A stretch of 64,000 nucleotides of DNA from Lasiosphaeria ovina. Taxonomy: Eukaryota; Ascomycota; Sordariomycetes; Sordariales; Lasiosphaeriaceae. Shown here piece after piece: positions 35,601 to 47,516 of this stretch. Under the pieces are notes generated by a model, which saw only the letters and a program-made list of their open reading frames with translations, ran no database searches and had not been told where the DNA came from. Location of the stretch: the NCBI GenBank assembly GCA_033439765.1, contig JAULSN010000005.1, positions 2,123,001 to 2,187,000 on the forward strand. Reading direction: 5' to 3'. How positions within the stretch are numbered: the stretch's first letter is position 1; each line of letters begins with the position of its first letter. The translations under genes were made by a program, and so were the position numbers.

Positions 35601-36870
35601 GTCGACAAGGCAACAGAACAAATCCTACGGCAATTAGCCAGCCAGCCGGCCGGACACGCGACGCAAATTAAGTCGCCCCTCCAGGTTCTCGGTACACGTC
35701 GTTGAACCCATTTTGCCAGAAAAGCGCAGATATTGGGCGACATCTGCCCTAAGAGGCGGCGGATAACCCTGACGGGGCTGCTGCTATGGCTGCTGGCTGC
35801 TATCCATGCCTGCAAAGAGCTCAAATGCCAACTCCCCTACAACGGGGTCTTTTTTGCCATGGATGTCCGCGTGAACCCGCAAGGTGAGAAGGGGCTCACC
35901 GTTATATACACGGGCTTGGCACTAGTACTGCATCTACGGATACATTCCCGTTCATGTCCCATTTGCAACCACGTTTCATGTTCCTAGGCAGTATGTACAT
36001 GTAGCAGTCCGACGGGAGCACTGGGCTCGACGTCAAACTAGGGTTACGCAGTAATAATAGCCCAGGCTTCCCATGCTGTGTCCGGAGGTCAATGTTGGGT
36101 GGATGACAGCAGCCCAGGTCCATAATTGGATGTCCACACCACAAGGGAAGAGGGACACCGACACTGGAGTCGTGATGGAACCTCCCGTCGAGTGTCTGCT
36201 CCCACCTCCCTTACTTACCTTAGGTACGTACCCATGTCTCACTTCAAAGTCCACCCTGACCATTGCCTCACCGCGATAATCAATAGGTTCACGGAATATG
36301 CTAAACTCCCCGCTTATTGCTGTCCACATCCAAAGATGCAACTAACGCAAGCACAGTACAATGCACCGCCCAAGACACCTTGCACAGGGGTATGGACTAT
36401 GGCAAATGCGTATTAGTGGGCGTTGGGGGCCCCTCTTATATTTTCGCGCACTTGCCCCCTTCCAAGACTTTTCTTGGTGCCCAGCTGGCCCGCTGCCCCT
36501 TCCGGCAGAACAATGGCGACACTTTTTCTTTGGCGGGGGTTCCCCGTCGGGCGTAAGGAAACCCACCACCAACCGACTATTGCGCGGCGGCCAAGCCCAG
36601 CTTCGTCCATGTATGTAGTATGTAGCAGTACCTTGGAATCTCCGGGTCCGGTGCTTTCGGTGGGGATGCCTACCGTCCACACTACAGTACCTTCCGCCCC
36701 CCCTCCAAGAGCATTGTCCCTCACCCATGCCCGCATATCTTTCCATCCAGGCGGATACCATGGATGCTTCGTCTCGACTTCTGCCATAATTGCGAGGAAA
36801 ACTACCTACCCCGGGCCTCCATCCCAACATCATTCCAGCCGGATCTTCACTTTACATAACTCGCCTGTCC

Positions 36871-36926
36871 GTCGCCCTTTCATCCCCTCGTCCCCCCTCC
36901 CCTCCTCCCTCTTTTCTCTCTGCCCC
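36871..36926 (+). promoter_or_regulatory. CT-rich tract upstream of acetyl-CoA synthetase
   Basis: A nearly pure pyrimidine stretch 185-240 bases before the start codon. CT-rich tracts commonly lie just before transcription starts in filamentous fungi. The role here is inferred only from position and composition. Confidence 0.35.
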
Positions 36927-37110
36927 GCGTGAACAACGAACCGGCCTGTCCCACCCATCTAACACCCAAGCTCTCTATCAGTCGAGTTCCACAGCTGTCT
37001 CTGCTTTGTGGCATTTCCTTCGCCTCTGAACCAAGCCTGGGCAATTGCGCTCCAGCTGCCTCCCCGCGTCATAACGCCGCCTGCTTATTACCCCGCCCAT
37101 CGACTACAAG

Positions 37111-39732
37111 ATGGCTGACGCAGCTCCGAATAAACCTCCCAAGGCGCCGGTGGTGGCCGAGGCTCACGAGGTAGACACGTACCGTAAGCTCGAAAAAGCC
37201 CCGGAAAACGCTCAATCGGCCGTGTGCTGTGCTGCTCCTGGTGCAAGAGGAGCTGCTGCTGCAGCCGTCACAGTCAATGGCCGCAAGCTGACGCGAATAT
37301 TTTGCTCTCGTCTCTAGACCCTCCCGAGAAAATGCTCGAAAGTACGTCGTCTTAGTCCGTCCCGTGTTGCTATGCCATGTCGTGCGCTGTGCATCCATCA
37401 GATCAGGTCTTAAGTGGGGTGCGGGGCACACCACCTGGACCAAAGGAAAGAACGTCGAGCTAACTTGGATGCGGCCGGCAGAGCATCCGAGCAAGCCTCA
37501 CCTGAGCGGTAAGCTTCACCCCCATATTTCCCCAACCCGTGCCGCGCTTCCCCCCTGTGGGACCCGTAGGCCCGGCCGGGCGGGAAAAGCTGCCTGTGCT
37601 TGCCGGCAAGGTTGCACTGGACCGAGCTGACCAACCGCGCTCCCTTCCCAGGCATTGAGGAGTACCAGCAGCTGTACAAGGAGTCCATCACAGAGCCCAA
37701 CAAGTTCTGGGGCAGGCTGGCCCGCGAGCTGCTGACCTGGTCCAAGGACTTCCAGACTGTGCACAGCGGCACTCTTGAAGGCGGCGACAATGCCTGGTTC
37801 CTCGAGGGAGAGCTCAACGCCTCTTACAACTGCGTTGACCGCCACGCCTTCAAGGACCCCAACAAGGTTGCCATCATCTACGAGGCCGACGAGCCCAATG
37901 AGGGCCGCACCGTCACATACGGAGAGCTCCTGCGGGAGGTTTCCAAGACGGCCTATGTCCTGAAGCAGATGGGCGTGCGCAAGGGCGACACAGTAGCCAT
38001 CTACCTCCCCATGATCCCCGAGGCGCTGGTTGCCTTCCTGGCCTGCAGCAGAATTGGTGCCGTCCACTCGGTTGTCTTTGCCGGCTTCTCGGCCGATTCT
38101 CTCCGCGACCGTGTTATCGATGCCCAGTCCAAGGTCGTCATCACCACAGACGAGGGCAAGCGTGGCGGGAAGCTGATCGGAACCAAGAAGATCGTGGATG
38201 ACGCGCTTAAGCAGTGCCCCGACGTTAGCCACGTGCTTGTCTACAAGCGCACCGGCGCCGACGTTCCCTGGACCAAGGGCCGCGACTACTGGTGGCACGA
38301 GGAGGTCGACAAGTGGCCTTCGTACATCGCTCCCGAGCCTGTCAACTCTGAGGATCCCCTATTCCTGCTCTATACCTCTGGCTCTACCGGCAAGCCCAAG
38401 GGCGTTCTGCACACGACGGCAGGCTATCTCCTCGGTGCTGCAGCGACGGGCAAGTATGTCTTTGACATCCACGATGGCGACCGGTACTTCTGCGGAGGCG
38501 ATGTTGGCTGGATCACGGGACACACCTATGTCGTGTATGCGCCGCTGCTTCTCGGCGTTTCGACAGTCGTGTTCGAGGGTACGCCGGCGTATCCCAACTT
38601 CTCGCGCTACTGGGATATTATCGACAAGCACAAGGTGACGCAGTTCTATGTTGCGCCTACGGCCCTGCGGTTGCTCAAGCGGGCAGGCAATCAGCATGTG
38701 CGCAACGAGATGAAGCACCTGAGAGTTCTGGGATCCGTCGGCGAGCCCATCGCTGCCGAGGTCTGGAAGTGGTACTTTGAAATCGTCGGAAAGGAGGAGG
38801 CCCAGATTGTCGACGTGAGTCTTGGCCCTTGATGCAATCTGAGCTCTTCATTGTTCTGTCTCTAACCCCGCGAGCAGACGTACTGGCAAACCGAGACTGG
38901 CTCAAACGTCATTACGCCTCTTGCCGGCGTGACGCCGACGAAGCCCGGTTCGGCCTCTCTCCCGTTCTTCGGAATCGAGCCGGCCATTATCGATCCCGTC
39001 TCCGGCGAGGAGATTCACGGCAACGACGTTGAGGGAGTCCTCGCTTTCAAGCAGGCGTGGCCCAGCATGACTCGGACTGTCTGGGGCGCACACAAGCGCT
39101 ACATGGACACGTACTTCAACGTGTACAAGGGCTACTACGTAAGTTATTGTCAACTTCGCGTAGACGATGGGATTGTATTAACCGTGATGTAGTTCACCGG
39201 CGACGGCGCTGGCCGAGACCACGAGGGTTTCTACTGGATCCGCGGCCGTGTTGATGACGTGGTGAACGTTAGCGGTCACCGTCTTTCAACTGCCGAGATT
39301 GAGGCGGCTCTTATCGAGCACTCGGCAGTGGCTGAGTCGGCTGTTGTTGGTGTGACCGATGAGCTGACGGGCCAGGCCGTCAATGCCTTTGTCGCCATCA
39401 AAGAAGGCAACGATGCGACGGATGCGCTCCGGAAAGAGTTTGTGCTGCAGGTCCGCAAGAGCATAGGACCCTTTGCGGCGCCCAAGGCCGTGTTCATTGT
39501 GCCCGATCTCCCAAAGACGAGAAGTGGAAAGATTATGCGGCGCATTCTGAGAAAGATCCTGGCCGGTGAGGAGGACCAGCTGGGCGATACTTCAACCGTA
39601 AGTTGGTTCCTGTTACCTGCCTTGTTGCGTGAAATGCTGCGAGTCCATCCACTGACGATTCACGCCCAGCTCTCCGATCCTTCTGTCGTCGACAAGATCA
39701 TCGCGGTGGTCCATGATGCCAGGAAGAAGTAA
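37111..39732 (+). CDS. acs1: Acetyl-CoA synthetase
   Basis: Seven exons: 37111-37183, 37318-37341, 37482-37508, 37652-38814, 38878-39138, 39193-39597 and 39670-39732; product 671 residues, as usual for fungal facA/acu-5 proteins. It activates acetate with ATP and CoA to acetyl-CoA, for growth on acetate or ethanol and for acetyl supply. The N-terminus joins across two tiny exons (24 and 27 bases) to read [18 protein letters not shown]. Signatures: ANL-family P-loop [11 protein letters not shown] at 282-292, [40 protein letters not shown], and the C-terminal [11 protein letters not shown] whose Lys629 is the residue acetylated for control in this family. All introns have standard donors and acceptors and keep frame. 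There is no targeting sequence, so it is probably cytosolic/nuclear. The downstream neighbour is unrelated. Confidence 0.96.
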
Positions 39733-40489
39733 ACGAGAACATATGACTGATTTTTGGTTTCTCTTTATCTCTTCATCGCTTTTTTTGGAACTTGGGAGTT
39801 ATACCACTGTTTTTGGGCATCCCGAGAGGATGCATGCCCATGAGCCAGAGTGTCGCGACATGCTATTATCGCAGGCCTTGAGTTTGGATAAGGATTGGAT
39901 AAGGATTGGATAAGGATAGTTGAGATGACAAAAACGGTTCTAGGTTGGCTAGTGCAACCAATGTGGATTGTAGTGTATGCGAATCGAACTGTCTTCCTTG
40001 TGACGATGCCTTTCAGTCCCGAGTTGGAGAAAGAGGGTTGGCATGTGGCTGTGTCTAGCTGGCCTCGTCAGCATCCGGGTCGTTTCGGCTCTGCAGTGTT
40101 TCGGTCTGTTTACCGGACCGGGAGGTAAAGTTACGATGCGAACTAAAGCGGGAATATCCGTAATCCGTATCGGGCAACAACTGGTGGTGGCGAGGCTGAG
40201 ACCGCCAAGCGAATGTTTGTGCCGCAAGACGGGCAGGCCAAGGCCCCGGCAACCACGGCAAGCCGGCTTCCCGTGGCTGCGGAAGTCTTGGAACTGACGC
40301 GTCAAGGCCAAATTCCTGGGTTTCTGGAAAAAACAAGTCGCCCGACTCGAGGGTAAAACCTTTTGGCCTTCAACCTAGTAGGTCCTACACCTCGACTACA
40401 CTCCGGTAAACCACCACAATTACGTCAAGTTGCAGGCTATCTTTTTCCCCAATGCGGCCGGCCGAAGTCTTCAAATCCACCAATATAGG

Positions 40490-40558
40490 CTTGACGACAA
40501 GGCTGGAAAGCTTGACGACAAGGTTGGAAAGCTTAACGACAAGCTTGACGGCAAGCTT
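40490..40558. repeat. 21-base tandem repeat
   Basis: Two 21-base units (CTTGACGACAAGG..GGAAAG) differ at one base and are followed by two shortened 12-base units (CTTAACGACAAG, CTTGACGGCAAG). Confidence 0.8.
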
Positions 40559-40758
40559 TCTAGCATGATATCCACAAGATGATACGGATTCAGCGTGCGA
40601 GTTCAAACTTCAGCGTGGTTAAGGTGACTACCGAGGTGTACACTGTGTAGGATCGTGTCCGGTCCGCACATAACAGCGTAATCGGTGTAGATAGCCATCA
40701 ATCAGTCCACGGATACCGCATAGTAAGCTACCAACTATAGTCACCTCAGACCTACATA

Positions 40759-40820
40759 TAAGCCCCAAATAAGCCCCAAATACGGAGGTTGGGGCCAGCC
40801 CCCCGCTATCTTTCGGGCAG
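40759..40820 (+). repeat. Dispersed structured repeat, copy 1
   Basis: Begins with a tandem AAGCCCCAAAT pair and contains GCCCCAA..TTGGGGC, a 7-bp stem with a 9-base loop. It ends with GCCCCCCGCTATCTTTCGGGC, which can form a second small hairpin. The same parts in the same order and orientation occur at 50178-50256. It may be an end of a transposable element or an RNA-level structure; identity is unknown. Confidence 0.75.
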
Positions 40821-40982
40821 CCACCGATCCATAAAAACCCGCCATAGCAGCTTCTCTCCTTTGCCCCGCACCACATGATGCGGCGGCCGCACCCCCTGGC
40901 CACCGTCCCGCTTGCCACTCAGCAGCACTGGCAGTCAGCCGTTCAGCGGCGTTTCGTCCCTTGCGGCTTGTTTTGCGAAACG

Positions 40983-41031
40983 CCAGCCAGCCAGCCAGCC
41001 AGGAGGCAACCGACTGGCTGGCTGGCTGTCT
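40983..41031. repeat. CCAG/CTGG inverted microsatellite
   Basis: Four to five CCAG units, a 14-base spacer, then CTGG units. The two arms are complementary and could form a hairpin or cruciform. Confidence 0.8.
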
Positions 41032-43370
41032 GGTTACTTTGCCAGAAGAACGGTCGTCTTTTTCTCAAAATTTCATCCATTCAGAACACAACAGCGAGCG
41101 ACGAAATAGCCCAGTTTGTCTCGGGAGGACCTTGCTATTTCGTTCCGTGGGACAGAGTAAGACTGACTGACCGACTTACTGACCTACTGAGTCTGGATTG
41201 CCCGAGATACCTGGTTTGCGTCAGCACAGGCAGGTAGGTTCCTGCCGGTAGGTAGTATTCCGCGGATTTATGATCATTATGGTGAGGTGAGAAACACAAG
41301 TTCCATTCGCACTCGGCTTCTGCAGTCAGTGTCATCTGGCACTGCACTCATCAGTCCAGGATCTGCACTGATGACTGATGAAGTTTTCTGGAGCGCTGGA
41401 CAGTGTGTGTGTTACAACAGCAGCTCGTGTTTGTTCGTTGCTGCTTGGCTTACGGTATACTGTGCGAAAGAAACCCCTTCGGACTTAACAAAAGTGCTCT
41501 GCCCCAGAGTTCGCAGCGACGGGAACCAAGCATGGAAAGGCTTGGGGACAAGCACCCGAACACGCCGCCCCTTCCCATCGTGGCTCCTCGAAATCCTTCC
41601 CCAGTGCGCTGGCGACGCCAAGGGCGAGCGAAAAAAAGTTTATCACCAGGTAGGTATCGGGCAGGATAGAAGCCGGTGTGATGGGAGAAGGAGTTTGTAT
41701 ATTATATACTCAATTTGGGTTCTATTTCAGAGGCGGGGCTGGTGACTTGCAGGGCCCTTTTCCAATGATTCGTTGATGAAGATCGTTGGCAAAGCGGATG
41801 CTCTTAGGTTACAAATTCCTTGGCAATGGCCTCAGTCTCTGCTCCCCAGGAGTTGCATGCAACATCATGAAGGAATCACAGACACATAAAGAAACCAAAA
41901 ACAAAGGTTGGGGAAGGAAAATATTTGTCTATCGATTTACCCGCAGGTAAACAAACAACACCGGATGCGATGTGTCCCAATATGCACGGAACATCAATCT
42001 GATCGAGGGCAGAGTCTAATGAAAGATGTCACCTAACGGTTTTTGTTTTGAATTGACTTTTCTGTCTTTTCGTCCAAACTTTTTGCCCCAAACCCAACAG
42101 ACTACCTATTTAAATAACTAGGAAACGTAACCCCTCTCTCTCATCGTCAAGGCGCAGCATTCGCCGTGTGTGTGCATGGCCCCTCCTCCACTCCATGTTT
42201 CCCCTCGCCAACTGTCAGTGCGAGCCTGCGAGGGGGAACACAAGCAGGCAGGCTCCTACCTAGGGTGCGAAAGCGCCCAGGGCCAGGGCAGGTTGCGGCG
42301 GCTGTTTGAACGGGCTCCTGAAACCGCGACAGGAGAGATACTGGGAGATTAAGAGTCCCCGTGGCCTATAGCCTTGCTTTGTGCGACTACGCATACCTCG
42401 ATGATGGACCAAAGACAAGATCGGATTGAATGATTGATTGCTTTTCAGTCTGTAGCTTTTCATTTTCGTTCGATACTAATAACCTACCTCTGTCACCACC
42501 ATGTCGCGATAGATGTTCGGACAAACCCAAAGTTGTAACCTAAAACCGGAATCGGAAAGGGTACTTTTTTTGGCAGCTCACGCCGCCAAGCTTGCATACG
42601 CGGCCTGCGTGTTGGTAGGTGTGGTCTTTTGACACTGGGACGGACTCAGTCTTTTTTAGAGTGCTTGGGGGCTTGCAGCCGTGTGTGCTGCTGGCTGCTG
42701 CTGCTTGATTCAGGGGGTCTGCGGCGAGGCTTCCGAGCTCTGTGTCTTTCCTTGGCCCGAACCTGGCGCTCGCACTGTGCTTGGACTTTCTTGGCCCGCT
42801 CGACGTTAATCCCAAAGGAGGCAGTCAAAGAGAGAAAGAGGCTGAGCAGAGTGGCAGACAAACCCCATCCATCCACCATCCGCCCTCCGCCGCCGCCGAC
42901 GCCGCCGCCTTTCCCTTCATTTCGAACAGTAAAAGAACGGCAGGGCTGTCTGTTCGTTCATATGCCATGACAACCCACACCAGCAATACTCGTTGAAAGT
43001 ATTTTCTTGTTTGAAGCTGCTTGTATTGCGCGCCCGCATGTTGTTCTGTGTGTTGTGTTGTGTCCTGTCTCTTTTCCATTAATTACACTACTATACGGCC
43101 GAACCGCCTGATCTTCTCCCACCCACCCACACACCCACCACCCCCCCTTCCCAGTCCATCCCGGCGAGGAGGGCTCTGCTCTGGAAGTCGATCCTCAAAA
43201 CAAGGCCCCGGGACGCACAGAAGGAGAAATACTTTGGGCTGGGAAATTCGGCGATAATTCTCCCCCTCGACAACGGACCAACGTCGCCGACGCTCGTTCA
43301 TTCGGTCGGCCGTCATTTTATACTATCCATGGACTCGGGCGGCCGGTAGAGGACCTGCTTCGACCGAATT

Positions 43371-46023
43371 ATGATCCTCCCCAAGGCCTTCGCGGCCCTT
43401 TTTGCAGGCGTCGGCCTCTTATTACAACCCACAACAGGTACGTGGCTAATGGGGTGCATCGATTGTGTCGTCTTGGATTTGGTCAATGTACTGCCTCACA
43501 CCTCTGGACGCGACTCGGTGGGAAAGAGGGTTGGAAGGGTGGCGGCTGGTTGTGGCAGAGGTTGAGATGGCGACGGCGAGGGCTAAATGGCAGGCCAAGT
43601 CGAATGGGGACTAACATGATTTTTGTCTGCGCGCAGCACACTCGGTACAACGGAATGCCCTATCATACGTGACACGCATCGACGAAGCCGTCATCCACTC
43701 GCCGTCGCACCGAGTAACTGCGCTCTCGTCGTTCGAACTCACCTTCCGCCTCCACGATGGGCGGCAAAAGATCCGGCTCTCGCTCGAGCCGAACCACGAC
43801 ATCTTTGGGGAGGGCGCCACGATCCAGCGCGTCGGCGCCGACGGTAGGATACACAGCACCGAGCCCATCAACAGGCTGGACCACAAGATATTCAAGGGCA
43901 GCGCCTTGATACAGCACGAGGGCCATTCCGAGTGGACAAATGCAGGCTGGGCCCGGATCAACGTGCACCGCGACGGCGACAAGCCCATCTTCGAGGGCGC
44001 TTTCAGGATAGACGGAGACCACCACCACGTGCAGACAAACACCAACTACCTGCAGACGATCGTTTTCGGAGACCCACATGTCGACAGCTCGGTGAGCGAG
44101 GGCGAGTACATGGTTGTGTGGCGAGACTCGGACATCTCAGTGCCGGACTTCGACAGGGATCTGAAGCGCGACCTGGACAGCAGGAGCAGTGCGAGCTGCC
44201 AATCCGACGGGCTGGAGTACAACCTGGACAACGCCAACGTCCTCTACCGCGGCATGGAGACGCGCGATTTGTTCGGGCGCCAGATCGACACGACGCCGGG
44301 GGGCAATGGTGCGGGCGTCAACCTGGCGAGCACGATAGGATCGACTGCCGGATGCCCGTCGACGAGGAAGGTCGCCCTGGTCGGCATCGCCGCCGACTGC
44401 AACTACAGGTCGCAGTTCAGCTCTGAGAACGCGACGAGGACCAACATCATCCAGCAGGTCAACTCGGCTTCCCAGCTCTACGAGAACACGTTCAACATCT
44501 CGCTCGGCATTCATAACCTGACTATCAGCGAGAAGGATTGCCCCAGCCAGGCGGCGCCGTCGGCCCCCTGGAACGTCGGCTGCAGCGGCTCCACCAGCAT
44601 CTCGGACCGCCTCAACCTGTTCTCGGCCTGGCGTGGACAGTCCAAGGACAACAATGCGTACTGGACCCTGCTGTCGACGTGCAACACGGGCGCTGCCGTC
44701 GGGCTGGCGTGGCTCGGCCAGGTCTGCCAGGAGGGCGCGCAGACGTCGGCTAACGAGACTATCGCGGCCGCAAACGTCGTTGTCCGCACCTCGACTGAGT
44801 GGCTCGTCTTTGCTCACGAGACGGGTCACACGTTTGGCGCAGTCCACGACTGCACAGTCTCGGCGTGTAATGACGGCCTCCAGACGAAACAGCAATGTTG
44901 CCCGCTGTCTGGCAGTACCTGCGACGCAGGCTCCCGATTCATCATGAACCCCTCGACAGGGAGTGGCATCACGAATTTCTCCCCGTGCAGCATCGGCAAC
45001 ATCTGCAGCTTCCTTGGTCGCAGCAGCGGCAGGATCAACTGCTTGGCTAACAACAAGGACGTGACCATCATCACGGGCAGCCAGTGCGGCAACGGCATTG
45101 TCGAGAGCGGCGAAGACTGCGACTGCGGCGGCGATAGCGGTTGCGCAGGCAACCCGTGCTGCGACGCCAACACGTGCAAGTTCACTACCAACAGCAAATG
45201 TGACCCGTCCAACGAGGACTGCTGCACCAGCCAGTGCCAGTTCTCGAGCGCCGGGTCCGTCTGCCGCCCCAGCACCGGCTCGTGCGATCCCCAGGAAGTC
45301 TGCTCGGGCACCACGCCGACGTGCCCTCCCGACCAGAACTCCCCCGACGGCGACAGCTGTGGTACCTCGGGAGCCGGGCTCCAGTGCGCCTCTGGCCAGT
45401 GCACATCGCGCGACCTCCAATGCAAGACGCTCATGGGCAGCCTGACTACGAGCAACGACACGTACTCGTGCACGCCGCCCGGCACCGTCGAAGGCTGTGT
45501 GCTCCAGTGCTCTTCGCCCCAGTTCGGCGCTAACCAGTGCTACTCGATGAACCAGTACTTCCTCGACGGCACCCCCTGCGACAGCGGCGGCAGGTGCTCC
45601 AACGGCAACTGCCAGGGCGCGAGCCTCGGCAACCAGATCCTGAACTGGTTCAGGGACAACAAGAACATTGTCATCCCCGTCGCGAGCGTCATCGGAGGCC
45701 TGATCATCATCGCCCTCGTCTCGTGCTGCTGGAGCTCGTGCCGCCGCCGCTCGCGCCGCGCACAGATCCCCAAGCCGCCATCCCCAGCATGGAGCGGCCA
45801 AGGCTACGGCTACGGCCGCGCGCCGCCCCCGCCGCAGGCCATGAGAGGCGCCGCCGGCACCCCGGTACTGCAGCAGCAGCAGCAGCAGCATCCGGGCCAG
45901 AGGCCGCAGTCGTACGCGAACATGCCGTCGCCGTTACCGTACCCGGGACAAGGCCCGCAGCAACCCCCGCAGCAAAATGGGCCGTGGGAACCGTTGAGGA
46001 CGAGAAGTTTCCGATATGCGTAG
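43371..46023 (+). CDS. ADAM-type membrane metalloprotease
   Basis: Two exons, 43371-43437 and 43637-46023; product 817 residues. The first exon encodes a signal peptide (MILPKAFAALFAGVGLLLQP). A propeptide-like region follows. The reprolysin zinc site HETGHTFGAVHD is at 416-427, with all three His and the catalytic Glu. A Cys-rich disintegrin-like domain starts near Cys506 (CGNGIVESGEDCDCGGD..) and leads to a further Cys-rich part. A transmembrane helix lies at about 699-721 (IVIPVASVIGGLIIIALVS). The cytoplasmic tail is basic, then Pro/Gln/Tyr-rich with a short poly-Gln run. Animal ADAMs shed ectodomains; fungal members exist but their substrates are little known. A 199-base intron is placed in an Ala codon. 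Cell-surface or secretory-pathway location is inferred. Confidence 0.92.
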
Positions 46024-47516
46024 TAAAACGCCCACTCGGGATTCAGCACCATGGGCCCAATCCAATCTCTAATGTCACTTTCTTTTTTTTGTCTTTTCTT
46101 GCATATTCCTTTTTTGTTTTGTTTTAGAAAACCCGGTCAAATCTGGCCGCGTGGATGGATGGATGGCAGGCACCCTTGCATAACTCCGGCATCTTCTTTG
46201 GCGTTCTGGGATGGAGGGAAGGAGGGATAGGCGCTTTTTTTTATGTATATGTTTTTTTTTGTTTTGTCACATCCATTTAGGTATTTAGTGTCTTTTTGGT
46301 TTGGATTTGGTGTTTTGAATTGAATCAATCATGACTGATAAGCAAGTTACTCCTTTTATATCCCTCGTTGATGTTTTATGGTTTGCCCTTTTCTGTCCTC
46401 TTGTCTCTCTGTGTGGATGTAGATGTGTTTTGTTTTGTGTCGTGCCTAAGGCAGGGGGGATAGGGGATAGGGGGTATGGGGGAGAGGCATCGGGATGAAG
46501 TTATATGATGACTGTTTTGGTAGGCGAGGGAAGTATCTTTATGTCTGTATATATAATATAATTGATATATACCAGCCATGAACTTACTTGCGCGTGTCTC
46601 TCCTTGCTTACCTGTTGCGTGGTGATACGCGCGTTGACGAGGGGCAGAGACAGAAGGCTCATGAGCATTTTGTTCTGTTGTCCTGAAATGGGTGAAGAGG
46701 AGGGAATAGCAGGGAGGCTGGTTGAGGGAATCGGACTAGTGAAGAGCAGTACGGGGATGGACTTACCGGCTCGCGGGGGCGTATATGGCGGTACATATAA
46801 CAAGAATATCCGTGAGGACGCATGGACCTCTCGGCACTCTAGGTTTTGGTTCTTGCCTCCGGCGACGTTTGTGTTTCTTGCGCATGAGCTGCTCATCAAC
46901 TGTAGTTCTAGAGTTGAGATAGAGAGTGTTTTCAGAGAATATATATACATATACACCACACGAGCTCAGAGAGACGACTAGAAGAATGAGGTGAGAGCCT
47001 GGTGATCCCTTGGCCTGACGGCGGGAGGGCTCCTTCAGTATTTATTGTACATATTTCCTCTTCTGGGGATTTCCATCATCCCCGGAGAGTCCTTGATCTA
47101 TTATGCTGTTCGTTATCTCATCAAGTTCGTGATTTTCGGGTCTCGCCGTCGCCCCCTTTTTTCTCTCTTTTCCTTGCCTCCCTCCCCGCCTCATGCCGCC
47201 GCTCATTGCTTCCAGTAGCAAATAGCATCATACCGCATCGATCTTCTGACCTTTACCGCATCGATCTTCTGACCTTTACCGCCTCTGCCCCTAGCTCTGG
47301 CAAGCAAAATTCACACACGCACAGACAGACGCACACACAGCACCAGCCCATGACACGCAAATCTCACGACGGAACAGAATAGGTCGATGATCCTCCTGTC
47401 CTTGCTTAGTCTTGGATGACGAGCAAAGCGGTTAATTAGTTAGGCGCGGCCCAAACAAGGTCGACATTCTTACTCTACCGCGTAGAGTTCGTCTGTCCCG
47501 CACCGCATCTCATATT
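46024..47516. other. Spacer between the ADAM gene and a small minus-strand gene
   Basis: T-rich 3' flank to about 46500. A 152-codon minus-strand frame at 46501-46959 contains good donor and acceptor signals and is discussed as a finding. A duplicated 24-base block (ACCGCATCGATCTTCTGACC type) lies near 47230-47280. Confidence 0.4.

Larger units (their letters stand above)
32174..37110. other. 5-kb spacer between the kinesin and acetyl-CoA synthetase genes
   Basis: The first ~1 kb is T-rich and looks like a kinesin 3' untranslated region, with a microsatellite at 32603-32657. From 33300 to 36800 open frames are short and overlap on both strands. I recognise no protein, tRNA or transposon. ACCTAGGT motifs lie near 33526 and 35082. 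The last 300 bases are the acetyl-CoA synthetase leader. Confidence 0.5.
39733..43370. other. 3.6-kb repeat-bearing spacer before the ADAM gene
   Basis: No protein recognised. It contains a GGATAAGGATT triplication near 39890-39915, a 21-base tandem repeat (40490-40558), a structured dispersed repeat (40759-40820) and a CCAG/CTGG palindrome (40983-41031). C-rich low-complexity DNA near 43120-43150 precedes the ADAM gene. Confidence 0.55.

Noticed and set aside
39960..40005. Possible tRNA B-box (TTCGATTCGC on the minus strand)
   Set aside because: No acceptor or anticodon stem can be built around it.
44137..45891. 584-codon open frame on the minus strand
   Set aside because: It lies opposite the ADAM exon, has extreme Ala/Arg composition from high-GC third positions and no recognisable domain.
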